Assembly: GCF_000516985.1 (NCBI RefSeq)
Contig: NW_006917092.1
Coordinates: forward strand, 4,531,924-4,595,923
Direction: 5' to 3'
DNA length: 64,000 bases
Source: Pestalotiopsis fici W106-1
Lineage: Eukaryota; Ascomycota; Sordariomycetes; Amphisphaeriales; Sporocadaceae
Part shown: one piece after another, positions 23,285 to 33,339 of the stretch
Layout: every line of letters starts with the position of its first letter
Numbering within the stretch: the first letter of the stretch is position 1
Program-made: the position numbers and the translations under genes
The notes under the pieces: generated by a model
Databases searched by the model: none
Told to the model about the DNA's origin: nothing
What the model saw: the letters and a program-made list of their open reading frames with translations, nothing else

Positions 23285-24386
23285 ATGGCCTCTGATGATA
23301 CCGGCGCCAGACGTCTGGAGGCGCGCCCGCCCGTTCCCAAGATGCCACCGGCCTATCTCCCAAAGGCAGGCTCGCCGCTCAAGGTGGACGAGGAACTGTA
23401 CGCCTCTGCCCAGAAGGCTCCGCGCGTGCTCGTAGAAGAGTTTACATTGCCAATTCGGTCTGGAAAGGCGTGGAAGGCACCGGCCGGGTCGATTGTCCGC
23501 ATCAGCACACCGGAAGGTGGTCAAGTCGGTCCGTAGATCATATCTCGATACTATACCTCGTGGTAGGACCAAGTCACTAATCACTATAAAATAAATAGGC
23601 GATCTCAATATTTGGAACGCACACAACCCACGCGAGCGATTCTGGGCGTCGCGGACCAAGCAACTATACTCATCGCACGTGAGCACGTATGACCGTCTCT
23701 GGTCCACGCTGCCCTTTATGCGCCCGCTGGCCACCATCATCTCGGACACGCTCTCGTGGTACGGCGCCGACGAGCACGGCGGCCGGGTGCACGACCTGCT
23801 GGGCACGCGGTGCGACCCCTACATTGGCGCCGTGCTCTCGGGCGAGGCCAAGGGCTACGACTTCCACTGCCACTCCAACCTGGTGCGCGCCGTCCTCCCC
23901 TACGGCCTCACCGAGTACGATGTTCACGACGTCATCAACCTGTTCCAGGTCACTGGTCTCGACGAGAAGGGGCGCTACTTTATGAACCCTTGCCCCGCCG
24001 AGGCGGGCGATGCTATCGAGTTTCTTGCCGAGCAGGATCTCCTCATGGCTCTGAGTAAGTTTGAAAACTTTCATGTCATTAAAAAGTACCCTCGAACACG
24101 GCATAGAAATGGCTGCCTTGACTTCAAGTCCTGATATATATATTCCACTTCCTGACATGGCATAAAAATAGGCACATGCCCTGGCGGAGATTTATCACTC
24201 TGGGGTTTCGGTGAGGACAGTGAAAAGGAAATGATCAAATGCTGCCGGCCCTTGAAAGTGGAGGTGTTCCGGCTCCAAGACTCGGGTCTTCTCGAGAGAG
24301 GTGGCTGGAAACCGGCCGAGATTGCCCCGTACAGAGGTAATCACGGAATCGCCATACCACAAGGCGAGCATGAGAGTACGCGTTAA
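23285..24386 (+). CDS. DUF1989 / urea carboxylase-associated family protein
   Basis: Exons 23285-23528, 23599-24054 and 24172-24386; 304 residues. Splicing restores the family path GGQVGDLNIWNAHNPRERFW (junction 1) and LLMALSTCPGGDLSLWGFG (junction 2). Intron 1 starts GTCCGT, a weak but GT-type donor; the nearby alternative GTAGAT donor would break the frame. Intron 2 is ordinary (GTAAGT to AATAG). The family is cupin-like and often near urea amidolyase or aminomethyltransferase genes in bacteria. Conserved Cys, His and Glu (GTRCDPYIGAVLSG, DFHCHSNLVRAVLPYGL, MNPCPAE) fit the usual metal or substrate pocket, but no biochemical role is firmly known to me. The first 45 residues are Pro-rich and likely unstructured. 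It converges on the CoA-transferase gene; no functional link is evident. Confidence 0.85.
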
Positions 24387-24732
24387 ACGGAATATGAGGA
24401 TATTCAATCATAAACAGAAGAAGCGAAGTGTTTCAGTATTCAATACGTTTGGTTTAGTCTTATCATTCTTGTGAGTGCCGCCAACGGGAAGCCTGTTCTG
24501 GTAAAAAGAACTTGGCAATCAACATTGCCTTGGAACCACACATCGCTAATATAGTCACTGCCATGGTTGCGTAAAAACCGCCGAGTACTTGTAGTCTTGA
24601 AATCATTGATTTTGCCTATCCAGAAAAGTATCCCAAATGCCATGCACCATGCCAAGTCCAATATATACAAAGCATTTTGAAACACGAATCAAATTTCCCC
24701 ATCTAAGTGTCCGATGCAAAAGTCATGCATAT
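24387..24732. other. Convergent 3' intergenic region
   Basis: Holds the 3' untranslated ends of the DUF1989 and CoA-transferase genes; nothing else seen. Confidence 0.6.
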
Positions 24733-26432
24733 TTACAGCATCGGCTTGAGGTCCTCAGCGACGGTGAATGGTGCCTCAGTCTTGCTCTTGATCTCCTCCA
24801 CAGTCACACCGTCGGCAATCTCAATCAACTTGAGACCGTGGGCAAAGTCAACGTCAAAGACACCCTGGGTACAGAGTTAGTATAAGATTCTCTAAGCGGG
24901 CCCTGAATGCAGTGAATAGTAAAACTTACCAGTTCAGTAATGATTCTCGACACACAAGCACGTCCGGTCAAGGGGAATGCGCACTGCTTGACAATCTTGG
25001 CATTGCCCTTCTTGTCCGTGTGCTCCATGGTGACCACGACCTTGGTCTCGCTGGGGTTGCTGACCAAGTCCATGGCACCACCGAAACCCTTGACCTTTCC
25101 GGGCAGCATCCAGTTGGCCAGATCACCACTGGCGCTGACTTGCATGGCACCCAGAATGGTCAGGTTGATGCGGCCGCTGCGGATCATGCCGAAACTCTCC
25201 TCGCTACCGAACACGGCGGCACCAGGGTTGAGGGTAACAGTCTCCTTGCCGGCGTTGATCAGATCAGCGTCCTCGTCACCCTTCTTGGGGTAAGGTCCCA
25301 GACCCAGGATACCGTTCTCGGACTGCAGCTGCACCTCGACCTCGGGGCCAACAAAGCTAGGAGCCAGCATGGGCATACCGATACCCAGGTTGGCGTACAT
25401 GCCGTTCTTGAACTCCTTGGCGGCTCTGCGGACGATTCTCTCCCTCTTGGCGGCAGTCTCGCCGCTACCGAGAGCCTTCTTGGCCTCGGGGTCGTTCTCA
25501 TCCTTGGCGAACGTGAACTTCTCAATGTTCTTCTCGGCGGTGCTCTGGATCACGCGCTTGACGTAGATGCCGGGCAGGTGCACGGCCTCGGGGGCAATCT
25601 CACCGGGCTCGACAATATGCTCGGCCTCGACAATGGTCATCTTGGCGTTTCGGCCCATGGCGCCGTTGAAGTTGTTGGCGGCCAAGCGGAACTGGCAGTT
25701 ACCGAGCTTGTCGGCCTTCCAGGCCTTGACAAAGGCATAGTCTCCGTCAATGCTGTGCTCCAACAGGTAGGGCTTGCCCTTGAAGACCTTGACGTCCTTG
25801 GGGTAGGAGAACTGATCCGGCGTGCCGTCGGCCTTGTTCTTGAGGGGCAGATCACCAGTCTGCACAACGGTGCCGAAAGCGGCCGGGGTGTAGAAAGCCG
25901 GTACACCCTTTCCGCCAGCAGCGCAACGCTCGGCCAGAGTGCCCTGGGGGGTGAGTTCCAGCTCAATCTCGCCAGTCAGGTACATCTTCTCAAACGTCTT
26001 GTTCTCGCCAATGTAACTTGCAATCATCTTCTTGACCTGTTTCGTCTTGAGCAGCTTGCCGAGTCCGGAGGTATCGGTACCGGCATTGTTGGACACGGCC
26101 GTGAGGCCGGTAACTTCTGGCTTGTTGTGCACCTCGTTGATGAGGGTATCTGGCACACCACAAAGACCGAAACCACCGCATAGTACTGTCGTGTCAGACT
26201 TCATATCTTTTAAGGCTTCGGCCGCAGAAGGGTAGACCTTGTTGATCTCGGCGCGGCGCGAGGTGGCAGAGAAGGCCCTTGCGAGGACCATTGTGTGCTG
26301 GAAAGCATCTTAGAATTAGCATCCGGAATATGATTGAAAGCAAAGAATTGCATGGACTTTTGGTTCGCTTACGTTGGAGCCATACTTGGAGTATGCCCTC
26401 AGTGTTCGCATGCACATGGCTGTGGAAGGCAT
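24733..26432 (-). CDS. Succinyl-CoA:3-ketoacid CoA-transferase, mitochondrial (SCOT)
   Basis: Complement of exons 24733-24864, 24930-26297 and 26373-26432; 519 residues, as in animal SCOT (520). It moves CoA from succinyl-CoA to acetoacetate (or acetate and related acids in fungi) in the mitochondrial matrix. The alpha half opens with [17 protein letters not shown] and has the [13 protein letters not shown] nucleotide-type loop. The beta half carries the catalytic Glu (about 347) in [12 protein letters not shown], and later [18 protein letters not shown]. The last exon adds [19 protein letters not shown] and ends DLKPML; unspliced reading would end in a false tail. The first exon gives [20 protein letters not shown] and joins in frame to a second Met followed by [16 protein letters not shown], an arginine-rich presequence. 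Either Met could therefore start an imported precursor. Divergent neighbour: UTP22. Confidence 0.94.
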
Positions 26433-27653
26433 GGTGACGGGTATCTCAGGACGAATAATAAAACGGTTAGAGCCGGACGGGAGGGAGTCTTGTCTATAAT
26501 ATGACGGCACCGCAATCCGTTTGCAGTTGAAAGATGATCAATTGGGAGATGAAGATATCCAAAAATTACCCCAGGATAAGATCACAAGAAACACCAATCA
26601 AGGTTGACGACGACGATATACACAAGAAAGACGAATCGAGTCAAGGCGAAACGAAAGAGACGACGAGAAGAATCCGGAGAGAGACATCGTGTGAATATTT
26701 ACCCCATGGGAGCTGCAGCCGAAAGAGCGAAGAGCTACTCCGCTACTCGGAAGCAGCCCAGGGCCCAAGCTGCTAGCCCGGGAGCACTTGTCGGCAATCG
26801 ACCAGGGTGCTAATGGGTGCTGAGAGGGAATTGCTACTAAACTGACCGCCCTCATTGGGACTAGAGAGGTTCGATTCCGCCCGGTTCAACCAGTCAAAAA
26901 GGAATTGACTCGGAAAGTGGCGGGACAAGTTTGGGCCATTTCCACGAGGAACGCAGCCGGAGAAGGTTGCCGGCTTTGTTTGAGAGGTGCCTCAAGAGAC
27001 GGACCTACCTGGCCATCATCATCACAACTCACCAAGGAGGGAAAAGTGCCAATCTATTGTTGTTTCACATGTGTTGACATGTCTACGAATCTACACGGAT
27101 TCAAGCCATTAGATATATATAGTTGGCAGAAAAGTCGGCTGGATCCCGTCGTTCCGATTCCGAGGAAAACAAAAACATCTCGACTGTATTTCCAGTGTCG
27201 ATGCTGCCTCTGTTGCTCACTACTACCGGGAAATGCACTCTGCCGCCCCAAGTCGAGTCTGGAAGAAGCTTTCCCCACAAAGCCGGGGAATGGCCTGTGA
27301 GCACCATCGCCAAGCCGTCCATTCATCTCGAGGCTAAACCTAGATGGTTCTGACTGCATAATGCTATCTCGTACTGAGTATGTAGGGCGGTTGAATGATT
27401 TCCCTGTGGTTGATTGTGGGGTTCGGACTGAGCCACAGCCCAGAGCAACTAACCAGCCACACCAGCTTCTCGAGAAATGTGTGGCTCAGACAAGCGTCTA
27501 GCGCAATCCCCGCCGTACCTACTATCGATAAGCGATAAGCATCAGTATCTCCAAAAATTTTGGGAAACATGGAGGAATGAGTGAGTGTAGTTTACCGTGA
27601 AGTCGCAACAGCAGACATAAATTCGCTGGCATCGTTATCCTCAAGTCGGAGTG
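26433..27653. other. Divergent promoter region of SCOT and UTP22
   Basis: No gene recognised. A 131-codon plus-strand frame (26905-27300) has scattered Cys but no motif, and its antisense is also open. GATATATATAGTT near 27111-27123 is a possible TATA-type element about 530 nt before UTP22. A tRNA B-box-like GGTTCGATTCC near 26868 was tested and rejected. Confidence 0.5.
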
Positions 27654-30600
27654 ATGGACTCAAGTACGGCAAAGAGGAGAAAGCTCAGCCACGGCGGCGC
27701 AGGTCCGTCGCTGCATGTCGGCGTGGCTCCCACCTCTGCCTCGAGCGCATTCGTCGAAGCTACTCAAGAGCTGGTCCATGAAGTCCAAATTGACTACCCC
27801 CAGGCTTTCGATGGCGTTGACCAGACGCTACACAAATTCAAGAACGCCATCGAGGCCATCGAGTCTCACGATCCCGAACTCGTACGTTTTGACGACTTCT
27901 TCATTCCGTCTACCCACCCAATTCACTAACATTATTTACTCAGATTGGTACCCTCACTTCTCAGTTCGAGAAGGATGAGAAGAATGGCAAGATCAAGATC
28001 CCGTATCCCAGCCCCAAGCCGGGCAAGGACTCGCAATACAAGCTTGCCTTTGCCAAGCCGGCTGCTTTCAACGTTGTTGGCTCCTACCAGCTCAGAACCA
28101 TGGTCAAGTCTCAAACCGAGTTTGGCGTTGACATGATTGTCGTCATGCCCAAATCCTTGTTCCAGGAAAAGGATTTTCGGGATCGTCGTTATTTCACCAA
28201 GCGGGCTTATTATCTTGCCAAGATCACGGCTGCCCTTCGTAACAACTTCAAGGCCGATTTTGATTTTTCGTTTCATTTTCTTCATGGCAACAGCCTACTG
28301 CCTGTTTTGTCGGTGCGCCCGAAATCCAGCAAGTCAGATGTCAAGAAGAACTACATGATTCGCATGATACCCTGTGCCGAGCCAGATATTTTTCCCTCGT
28401 CCAAGCTTCTGCCCGCCAGCAACACGCATAAGGACTCGACAGCGCCTACGCCGTTTTATAATTCGACGCTGAGGGCCGAGAGTCTCTTCCTATCCTACCT
28501 TCAGCTCGTCAACGGAGCAGCAAAGACTTGTGGCGCTTACAAAGAGGCATGCATGTTAGGGAGGGTTTGGCTTCAGCAGCGCGGGCTAGATTCGACACTG
28601 TCTGGAGGTGGCTTTGGTCACTTTGAATGGGCGGTTTTGGCCGCACTTCTGCTGAAGTCTGGGGGCCGCAAAGGCGAGCCCATACTATCCAGCTCTCTCA
28701 ATGCCAGCCAAATTTTCAAAGCAATCATTCAATACCTGGTCGGCACAAACTTTCAGAAAAAGTCCGTCGTTATCGGGTCGGCGGCCAACGCCGACAGTAT
28801 TCGCCAAAGTGGACCGGTTCTGTTTGACGCAGGTCGGGAACACAACTTGTTGTTCAAAATGACGCCTTCGTCTGCCGGATTCCTCCAACAACAGGCGAAA
28901 TGGTCTCTTGCCAGTCTGCAAAGCGATTCGCTTGATCAGTTCGACTCATTATTCATTGTCAAGGTGGACCAAGTGCTACAAATATTCGATCTTGTAGTTC
29001 GAGTCAACTTGCCAGCCGAGACAAAACCATCTCAGGGATCAGATCACCGAGGCGCCATTTGGGAATTTGGCGAAAAGCTCTATCGAATTTCCAAGAGAGC
29101 TCTGGGCGATCGATCTCAACTTGTGCACCTCATGGTGCCCGGAAGTTCCAAGTGGGCTGTCTCGGCGAACCCTACAACCACACACGAAAGCATCCTTGTT
29201 GGGTTTGTACTGGAGCCATCTCATGCCACCAGAAAAATGGATCTCGGTCCATCCGTTGAGCAGAAAGCAGAGGCGACCAAGTATCGCGAGTTCTGGGGCG
29301 ACATTGCTGAGCTGCGCCGTTTCCAGGACGGCAGCATCTTGGAGTCCATCGAGTGGCAGTTGGATTCGACCATGAGCATCCCAGAGCAAGTTATCCGACA
29401 CATTGCAAAGAAACACCTTGCATTGCAGGCAGAGAGTCTCAACTTTTTTGGCGGCAACAGCTTTTCAGCAATTGCACACACTGCCAATACTGATGCGCAG
29501 TACTATGCAGCTGCGAGAACTGCCTTTGACACGTTAGAAAAGGAGATTCGCGAAATTGAGGATCTCCCTCTTCACGTAAGACAAATCGCGCCGGCATGCC
29601 CCGAACTACGCTACGCATCAGTGCATCCACCGGAACCTGGGAAGCGCTTACCGATGGATTTGATCATCTCTTTCGAGGCGTCAAGCAGATGGACCGATAA
29701 CATTGCAGCGAACCAACGCCTCAAGATTGCGTTCCTGCTCAAGGTTGGAAGTTCCTTGACAGAATCAAACCCAGAGATCAAGACACATGTTGGACTGGAA
29801 CAAGTTGATCATGATTCACTCAACCTCGCTTTCCTAGATGTCGTTAATGAAGATGGTTTTGTATTCCGACTCCGCTTGCAGAGCGATGCAGACGAGAAAA
29901 TACTCGATGCTCGGCTGAGAAACAAGCAGCTAGAGAAGCATGTTCATGCTGATGCCGAACGATGGCTTGCAGCCTACAAGCGTACATACACATATTTACC
30001 GCTACACAACCAGGCGGTCTCGACATGGTGTACAAGATACCCCCCATTGTCCGACTCGATAAGGATTCTTAAGCATTGGTTCGGTAGTCACAAGTTGGCT
30101 TCACACTTTAGCGAGGAGGTACTGGAACTCATTGCCCTAAAGGCCTTCCTGACCCCCTTCCCTTGGCAGACACCCACCAGTGCGACAACTGGATTCCTGC
30201 GCGCTCTGCAGGTCATTGCTCGCTGGGACTGGACGGATGAGCCTTTGATCGTCGACCACTCAGAGTCGAGTGTGGTCTCTGATCGATCTGCCGTGTTCGC
30301 CCGCTTCCATGAATTACGGCGTTCGGACCCTCGGATGAATCGGGTCGTCTTGTTTGTGGCAACATCACACGATGCGTCAGGCACCGCCTACACTCAGAGC
30401 GGACCATCCCGAGTTGTGGCCAACCAAATGACCAAGCTCGCTCGGTCAGCGTGCGAATTCGTCAAGACCAAAGCAGTCGATCTAGACCCCCGCAGTCTCT
30501 TCCAGTCGTCTCTGAAGCATTATGACTTTGTCATCCGTCTCAACCCCAAGGTTGTGAAAAACGTCCTGAGAGATGATGGTGCGACTCACTCACGCTTCAA

Positions 30601-30913
30601 GAACCTGGATGTTGGTCGTGGTGGCTCCATCCTACCACTCGTGCAGCACCCATCCAAAACGCTGGTCGAACAGCTGCGCGCAGTTTATGCAAATGCCCTG
30701 GTATTCTTCCATGGTGGTGAGGATGATAACGTGGTAGGTGCTTTGTTCAATGTTGAACTGGGCAAAAGGACGAGGAAGATTGATATGCCGTGCGCATACA
30801 AGCCTGGAAGCGATGGAGATTCATTGGATGTCGATCAAGCAGCGATTGTTTCCGAGGTTGCTCGAATCGGTGCCGACTTGATCGAAAAGATCGAGACCAA
30901 AGCCAACAATTAG
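27654..30913 (+). CDS. UTP22: U3 snoRNP-associated protein UTP22 (Nrap family)
   Basis: Exons 27654-27881 and 27944-30913; 1065 residues (the yeast protein is about 1237). The 62-nt intron starts GTACGT, has a CACTAAC branch site and ends TTTACTCAG. Exon 1 begins MDSSTAKRRKLSHGG, a nuclear-type basic start. The rest follows the Nrap plan of paired inactive nucleotidyltransferase folds: QYKLAFAKPAAFNVVGSYQL, FGVDMIVVMPKSLFQEKDF, RKMDLGP, and the C-terminal DFVIRLNPKVV and NALVFFHGGEDDNVVGALFN. In yeast Utp22 sits with Rrp7 and CK2 in the UTP-C subcomplex of the small-subunit processome in the nucleolus, for 18S rRNA maturation. The start at 27654 directly follows an in-frame GTG and is the only ATG that fits. 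Role transferred from family. Confidence 0.93.
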
Positions 30914-31240
30914 AAATTTCTAATTGAGATTTGGAAGGGTGGAAATAGAGTCTTGGCATTTTCAATAAAGATACCCTTTAGACCAACTTGAATATAGATG
31001 GCATGATCAAATCGTGATTGACAGCAGTGATTCGATTTTCGTCCAGCGCAATCAACCCATTGCGCTGGTAATGTACAAAAGAGTTCTAAATACCTCTGAG
31101 CGGTGATGTATACATCTTGAAATCAGTCTTACCAAACGCCGTCGTCTAATGCACCCATCTTGTTGTCCTTCAACATTGTCGTTATACATATCATCATGAC
31201 TATGAATACATTTTTATTTTGCAAGTCCACGCTGGCCACT
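30914..31240. other. Convergent 3' intergenic region
   Basis: Contains the UTP22 and ERV1 3' ends, including AATAAAG at about 30964, a possible poly(A) signal for UTP22. Nothing else seen. Confidence 0.6.
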
Positions 31241-31924
31241 TTAGTCGCACCGGCCATCTTTCCAGCCCGTCCTCCACCTCTCCTGCCACTTGCTGCAGTC
31301 AAACGTCTGCTTGCCGAGCTTGACATTGACGGCATTGTGGGCCTCGCACAACCACTGGCCAAAGGCGTCGCGGCTGCCGACGGGCATCTTCTCGCGGGCC
31401 ATGTAGCCCTGAAAGTCGTCGGCGCAGACCCAGCACGGGTACAGCCGGGAAAAGGTCGACATGAAGGTCTGGAGGTCGGCCTGCTCGCGCGCCGAGGGAG
31501 TCGTGGGGTACGTGGCCGCGATCGAGTGCAGCAGCGTCCAGGTAGAGCGGCCGAGCTGTTCCACGTCGGGAGGGCAGTCGCGGGGGATCGTGAGTGTTGC
31601 GGCGGCACCGGTTGCCGCTACTGCTGCTCCTGCGGTGGCTGCTTTTGTCGTCGTCGTGGTGTTGTTATTGCTTGGCTTTAGCGAGGATTTGGCAAAGGCT
31701 TTGAAGGCCGAGCCAGAGGAGCATGTCCGACAACTAGGAGAGAGAAAGCGAGACAGTTAGCATCACCTAATAACATTCATGAAAGACTCGCAAGGACGAG
31801 TAGAGTTGGACATGACTTACGGCTTGCCATCCTTGCCCAAAACGACGCCCGGAGGAAGTGCGGCGGAGCTGGAGCCGGTGACAGCTGTGGTTGCGCCGGA
31901 GGGCTCGCCCGAGTCGGCTGTCAT
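31241..31924 (-). CDS. ERV1: FAD-linked sulfhydryl oxidase ERV1
   Basis: Complement of exons 31241-31733 and 31821-31924; 198 residues (yeast Erv1 189). The 87-nt intron starts GTAAGT and ends CTCCTAG; splicing gives KDGKPCRTCSSGSAFKAF, so the shuttle Cys pair CxxC (36/39) spans the junction. A flexible Ser/Thr/Ala linker follows, then the Erv/ALR domain: RSTWTLLHSIAATYP, the redox centre YPCWVCADDF (C135, C138), the FAD-stacking WLCEAHNAVNVKLGK, and FDCSKWQERWRTGW. Erv1 reoxidises Mia40 in the mitochondrial intermembrane space and passes electrons to cytochrome c. The absence of a classical presequence fits its import route. The first ATG of the frame was used. It is divergent from HEM4 with 420 bp between. 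Confidence 0.94.
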
Positions 31925-32344
31925 GGTTCCAGTATCTTGAATGAGTGTCTACACGGCCGACAAAAGTATACAACGAATGGCAATTGCAGAAAACACGTCT
32001 TCGGAACAAGTTGTTGCGCAAACAAGCAGTGGCTGTATCTAAAGTGCTCTATGGATTTGTCATCGAAAGAGATCGAACATAATGTCCATCTCTCTCCAGG
32101 CCGGATCGTTCCGCTTTGGCGGCGGTCTTTTTTTTTTAGCGGGTCGCCAGGGGCCCGGAGCTTTTATCGATAGAAGCTCATACAGGGACTCGATGCTGCA
32201 GGTACGGAGGGGTTAAGCAACTTAAGCTACTGGCAGTGACGAATGGCATTGGTCGCGTTGGATCGTTGCTTGCATCCAGGAAGACCATCTTTGTTTGATG
32301 AACTCTTTTTTTTAAGTCCTTAAACTGTTCAAAAGTCGTAAACC
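31925..32344. other. Shared divergent promoter, ERV1 / HEM4
   Basis: 420 bp between start codons, so the two promoters must overlap or share elements. Contains an 8-nt T run and GATAG near 32130-32172. Nothing else recognised. Confidence 0.6.
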
Positions 32345-33339
32345 ATGTCAATAACGACAGAAAAGCAACCAATTCTCCTACTCAAGACGAAATCCGTCCC
32401 CAACGATACCTATCAAGAGCTCTTTTCTACGCCGCGTGACGGCCTCGAGTTCGCCCCGATATTCGTCCCTGTGCTACAGCACCAATTTCAAGAAGATGGC
32501 ATGAGTAGATTTAGAAATCTCCTGCGCAATGGGAGGATAAGCAACAAGAAGGATGCGCAGTATGGAGGTTTGATATTCACATCGCAAAGAGCAGTCGAAG
32601 GGTTTGCCAAGTTGGTCGAGGAAGGCCAAGGTATGACTTTCGAGATGTACATTATTATTGCTGCCACAGTCAACTAATGGGTTATATACTGCCCGCAAAA
32701 GACGACGAGAAATGGCCTTACTTGCACGATATACCAATATACACAGTAGGTCCCGCGACGACGCGCGCCCTCCGCGCAATATCCCAAACGCCACCGCTAC
32801 AGGTGTTTGGCGAGCACACGGGCAACGGCGACGCCCTCGCGCCGTACATACAACAGCACTACGGGGAGTGGTATGCTGAACGGCCAACCAAGCCGGCCCT
32901 CCTCTTCCTTGTCGGAGAGAAGCGCCGCGATATTATCCCGACGGCCCTAATGGACCCGTCCCTGCCGCCCGAGACGAGGATCCAAGTCGACGAGACGGTG
33001 GTGTACGGCACCGGGGTCATGGAGTCGTTCCCAGCCGACTTTGCGCAGGTGCTCGAGAGGACGGCGAGTGCGCGGCGGAGATGGGTCGTGGTGTTTAGCC
33101 CGACTGGCTGCGACGGCATGCTCGAGGGGCTGGGGATGCTCGACGCGGAGACGGGCAAGGTGAGAGGAGGGGGAGCGGGAGAAGCGCCTAGTGGTAATGG
33201 GAACACATTCATTGCCACGATAGGTCCCACGACACGGGCTTTTTTAAAAAAGACGTTTGCATACGAACCCGATGTCTCTGCCGAAACACCGAGTCCAGAG
33301 GGTGTTTGGAAAGCGATCCAGGATTTCTCCCAGCAATAG
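32345..33339 (+). CDS. HEM4: Uroporphyrinogen-III synthase
   Basis: Exons 32345-32630 and 32702-33339; 307 residues. The intron is 71 nt, starts GTATGA, has a CAACTAATG branch site and ends GCAAAAG; splicing gives VEEGQDDEKWPYLHD, whereas the frame just before the acceptor would supply a false MGYILPAK start. The enzyme closes hydroxymethylbilane to uroporphyrinogen III in heme synthesis, in the cytosol. Family features are the N-terminal ILLLKTK strand, YGGLIFTSQRAVEGF (the conserved TSxxAV stretch), IPIYTVGPATTRAL, the LLFLVGEKRRDIIP linker, ETVVYGT, and the near-terminal FIATIGPTTRAFL. A short Gly-rich insertion (RGGGAGEAPSGNGN) precedes the last strand. The size is close to the fungal norm of about 280-310. 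Confidence 0.93.

Noticed and set aside
24912..26183. 423-codon open frame antisense to the CoA-transferase gene
   Set aside because: The sense strand is a well-matched SCOT with its catalytic Glu; G/C-ending codons make the opposite frame open. The antisense protein is Leu/Gly/Val-rich with no domain.
26860..26885. tRNA B-box-like GGTTCGATTCC
   Set aside because: T-stem positions pair poorly, no A box at the right distance upstream and no acceptor-stem partner found.
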